From: JBPCRW01 sp050996405
GTDB taxonomy: Bacteria; Acidobacteriota; Blastocatellia; Pyrinomonadales; Pyrinomonadaceae
Reading direction: 5' to 3'
Assembly: GCA_050996405.1 (NCBI GenBank)
Contig: JBPCRW010000270.1
Location: forward strand, 1-7,632
Length of the DNA stretch: 7,632 bases
The position numbers and the translations under genes were made by a program. Below are positions 5,598 through 7,632 of this stretch, piece after piece. The notes beneath the pieces are model-generated. The model did no database searches. It was given only the letters and a program-made list of their open reading frames with translations, and was not told where the DNA came from. Position 1 is the stretch's first letter, and the number at the start of each line of letters is the position of its first letter.

Positions 5598-7632
5598 ATG
5601 AAAAAACTATTAGTCGGCTTCGTTTTGTTATTTTCGCAATTAAATCTGATGGCGCAAACCGCGAAAAATTATATTCAATACGTCAACCCTTTAATCGGAA
5701 CGCAGAGAATGGGACACACTTTTCCGGGCGCGACCGTCCCGTTCGGCGCGGTTCAGCTTTCGCCCGATACGGACGAACAGCCTTATTTAATCAACGGAAA
5801 ATATAATCCCGAAACGTATAAATACTGCGCCGGTTACCAGTATGACGATAAAACTATTGTCGGATTTTCGCACACGCATTTTAGCGGCACCGGACATTCT
5901 GATTTGGGCGATTTTTTGATTATGCCGACGGTCGGCGAACTGCAATTAGAGCCTGGGGACAAAAATAATCCGAAAAGCGGGTTTCGTTCGGCTTTCTCGC
6001 ATTCGACGGAAGTTGCCGAAGCGGATTATTACAAAGTCAAACTTGATGACGATAATATTCTGGCGGAACTAACTACGACAACCCGCGTCGGTTTTCATCA
6101 ATACACTTTTCCCGCATCCGACAACGCGCATATTATTCTCGATTTAATGCACGGCATTTATAATTACGAGGGAAAAAATGTCTGGATTTTTGTGCGTGTC
6201 GAAAACGACCATACGATTACGGGCTACCGGCAAACAAACGGCTGGGCGCGAACCAGAACGGTTTATTTTGCGATGGAATTTTCCAAGCCTTTTACGAGCT
6301 ACGGCTTCAAAGATTTCAAGCCGTCGCCCTATAAAGGTTTCTGGCGAAAGTTTGACCAGACGAAAAATTTTCCCGAAATGGCGGGCGAGCAGATTCGCGC
6401 TCACTTTGATTTTAAAACCGCGAAAGATGAAAAGATAAAAATAAAATTTGCTCTCTCGCCCGTTTCAACCGAAGGCGCGATGAATAATTTAAAAATTGAA
6501 ACGCCCGATTGGGATTTTGAAAAAGTCAAAAAAGCCGGACAGGATTTGTGGAATAAAGAACTTGGAAAAATCGCCGTCACCACAGAAAATAAAGACGATT
6601 TAATAAATTTTTACACGGCGATGTATCACGCTTTTATCAGCCCGACGGTTTATATGGACGCAGACGGAAATTATAAAGGCTTAGACCAAAATGTTCATCA
6701 AGCGAAAGGTTTTACCAATTACACGACATTTTCGCTCTGGGACACTTTTCGCGCCTTGCACCCGTTTTTCAATATTATTCAGCCGCAAAGAAACCGCGAT
6801 ATGATTCAATCAATGTTCGCGCATTATGACCAGAGCGCGGAAAAAATGCTGCCCGTCTGGTCGCATTACGCCAACGAAAATTGGTGTATGATTGGTTACC
6901 ATTCGGTTTCGGTGATTTCCGACGCGATTGTCAAAGGCAACGTCGAAGGCATTGACGCGAAACACGCGCTCGATGCAATGGTCACAACAGCACATCACGC
7001 AAATTACGACGGCTTGGAGTTTTATATGAAACTCGGCTACGTGCCGGAAGATAAAAATTCTTCGTCCGTCTCGAAAACTTTGGAATATTCTTATGACGAT
7101 TGGGCAATCGCGCAGGCGGCGAAAAAATTAAATCGCGCGGACATTTACAACGAATTTTTAAAGCGTTCGGAGAACTGGAAAAATGTTTATGACGCTTCGA
7201 CAGGTTTTATGCGCCCGAAAATGAGCGACGGAAAATTTGCCGAAAAATTCGACCCGTTAAAGACCGAAGGGCAGGGGTTTATCGAAGGAAATTCGTGGAA
7301 TTACAGTTTATACGTTCCGCATAATCCCGAAAAAATGATTGAAATGATGGGCGGCAAACAAAAATTCGCGGCGCGTTTAGATGAACTTTTTACGATGCAT
7401 TTGCCCGACTCGTTTTTCGCCGACACCGAAGACATTACGCGCGAAGGCATCATCGGCGGCTACGTTCACGGCAACGAGCCTTCGCATCACGTCGCGTATC
7501 TTTATAACTGGACGGACGCGCCGTATAAAACACAGGAAAAAGTGCGAATGATTTTGAAAAATCAATATCATCCAACGCCGAACGGTTTAGGCGGCAACGA
7601 TGATTGCGGGCAAATGTCGGCGTGGTTTCTCT
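5598..7632 (+). CDS. GH92 family alpha-mannosidase, secreted (3' end cut by window)
   Basis: This is an exo-acting, calcium-dependent, inverting alpha-mannosidase that removes mannose from N-glycan-like or other alpha-mannosides outside the cytoplasm. The frame stays open for 678 codons to the window edge; GH92 proteins are usually about 720-790 aa, so the last tenth is missing. Residues 1-19 form a Sec signal (KK, hydrophobic core, LMA) with likely cleavage before Gln20; there is no lipobox Cys. The N-terminal domain shows NPLIGT (30-35), FPGATVPFGAVQLSPDT (42-58) and GFSHTHFSGTGHSDLGD (89-105). The (alpha/alpha)6 catalytic domain shows SLWDTFRALHP (from 379), LPVW (418-421), CMIGYH (430-435), FIEGNSW with Glu563 as probable general acid, GNEPSHH (625-631), and GNDDCGQMSAW (from 666) with Asp668/Asp669 at the general-base position. 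ATG5598 is chosen because it gives the signal peptide; its Shine-Dalgarno is weak. Linkage specificity cannot be settled from sequence. No SusC/D or other glycosidase gene is in view. Confidence 0.95.
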   Translation, partial: MKKLLVGFVLLFSQLNLMAQTAKNYIQYVNPLIGTQRMGHTFPGATVPFGAVQLSPDTDEQPYLINGKYNPETYKYCAGYQYDDKTIVGFSHTHFSGTGHSDLGDFLIMPTVGELQLEPGDKNNPKSGFRSAFSHSTEVAEADYYKVKLDDDNILAELTTTTRVGFHQYTFPASDNAHIILDLMHGIYNYEGKNVWIFVRVENDHTITGYRQTNGWARTRTVYFAMEFSKPFTSYGFKDFKPSPYKGFWRKFDQTKNFPEMAGEQIRAHFDFKTAKDEKIKIKFALSPVSTEGAMNNLKIETPDWDFEKVKKAGQDLWNKELGKIAVTTENKDDLINFYTAMYHAFISPTVYMDADGNYKGLDQNVHQAKGFTNYTTFSLWDTFRALHPFFNIIQPQRNRDMIQSMFAHYDQSAEKMLPVWSHYANENWCMIGYHSVSVISDAIVKGNVEGIDAKHALDAMVTTAHHANYDGLEFYMKLGYVPEDKNSSSVSKTLEYSYDDWAIAQAAKKLNRADIYNEFLKRSENWKNVYDASTGFMRPKMSDGKFAEKFDPLKTEGQGFIEGNSWNYSLYVPHNPEKMIEMMGGKQKFAARLDELFTMHLPDSFFADTEDITREGIIGGYVHGNEPSHHVAYLYNWTDAPYKTQEKVRMILKNQYHPTPNGLGGNDDCGQMSAWFL

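Noticed and set aside
5582..5806. 74-codon + strand frame starting at a TTG
   Set aside because: It overlaps the signal peptide and N-terminal domain of the GH92 enzyme in another frame, and its translation is charged and motif-free.

Overview
The window holds five protein genes, all on the + strand, plus intergenic sequence with several small structured elements. The organism looks like a didermic, free-living heterotrophic bacterium of medium GC. It carries a YbbAP/MacB-type ABC exporter pair, a DctA dicarboxylate symporter and a secreted GH92 alpha-mannosidase. Codon use mixes GCG, CGC, TCG and GTC with AAA, GAA and TTT in all the large genes, so no gene stands out as recently acquired. 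An Acidobacteriota (Blastocatellia-like) or Bacteroidota-related source fits the gene content and the palindrome at the left end. That is an impression from memory, not a demonstrated assignment.

Layout. Positions 1-38 may be the tail of an upstream gene. Positions 68-140 form a long, almost perfect inverted repeat (REP/MITE-like hairpin). Positions 153-905 and 906-3467 are an ATPase and a 10-TM FtsX-type permease whose stop and start codons touch, so they form a two-gene transporter operon. Positions 3539-3814 encode a small protein with two CxxC pairs around a hydrophobic stretch (membrane-associated zinc ribbon). Positions 3815-4033 hold no convincing gene, but contain a strong Shine-Dalgarno followed by an 8-codon ORF, an ORF interrupted by a stop, and a perfect 10-bp inverted repeat. 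Positions 4034-5374 are dctA. Positions 5375-5597 are intergenic, with a 2 x 17-bp tandem repeat and a TATAAT box. From 5598 to the right edge runs a GH92 glycosidase that is cut off by the window end.

Functional relations. The ATPase and permease form one complex that would couple cytoplasmic ATP hydrolysis to movement of periplasmic domains. No MacA-type adaptor or outer-membrane channel is in the window. DctA imports C4-dicarboxylates, and the GH92 enzyme would trim alpha-mannosides outside the cytoplasm. Both are scavenging functions, but they appear to be separate transcription units. I see no CRISPR array, transposase, tRNA, rRNA or phage gene. I do not see a clear previously undescribed system. 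The least ordinary parts are the left-end palindrome and the dctA leader region.
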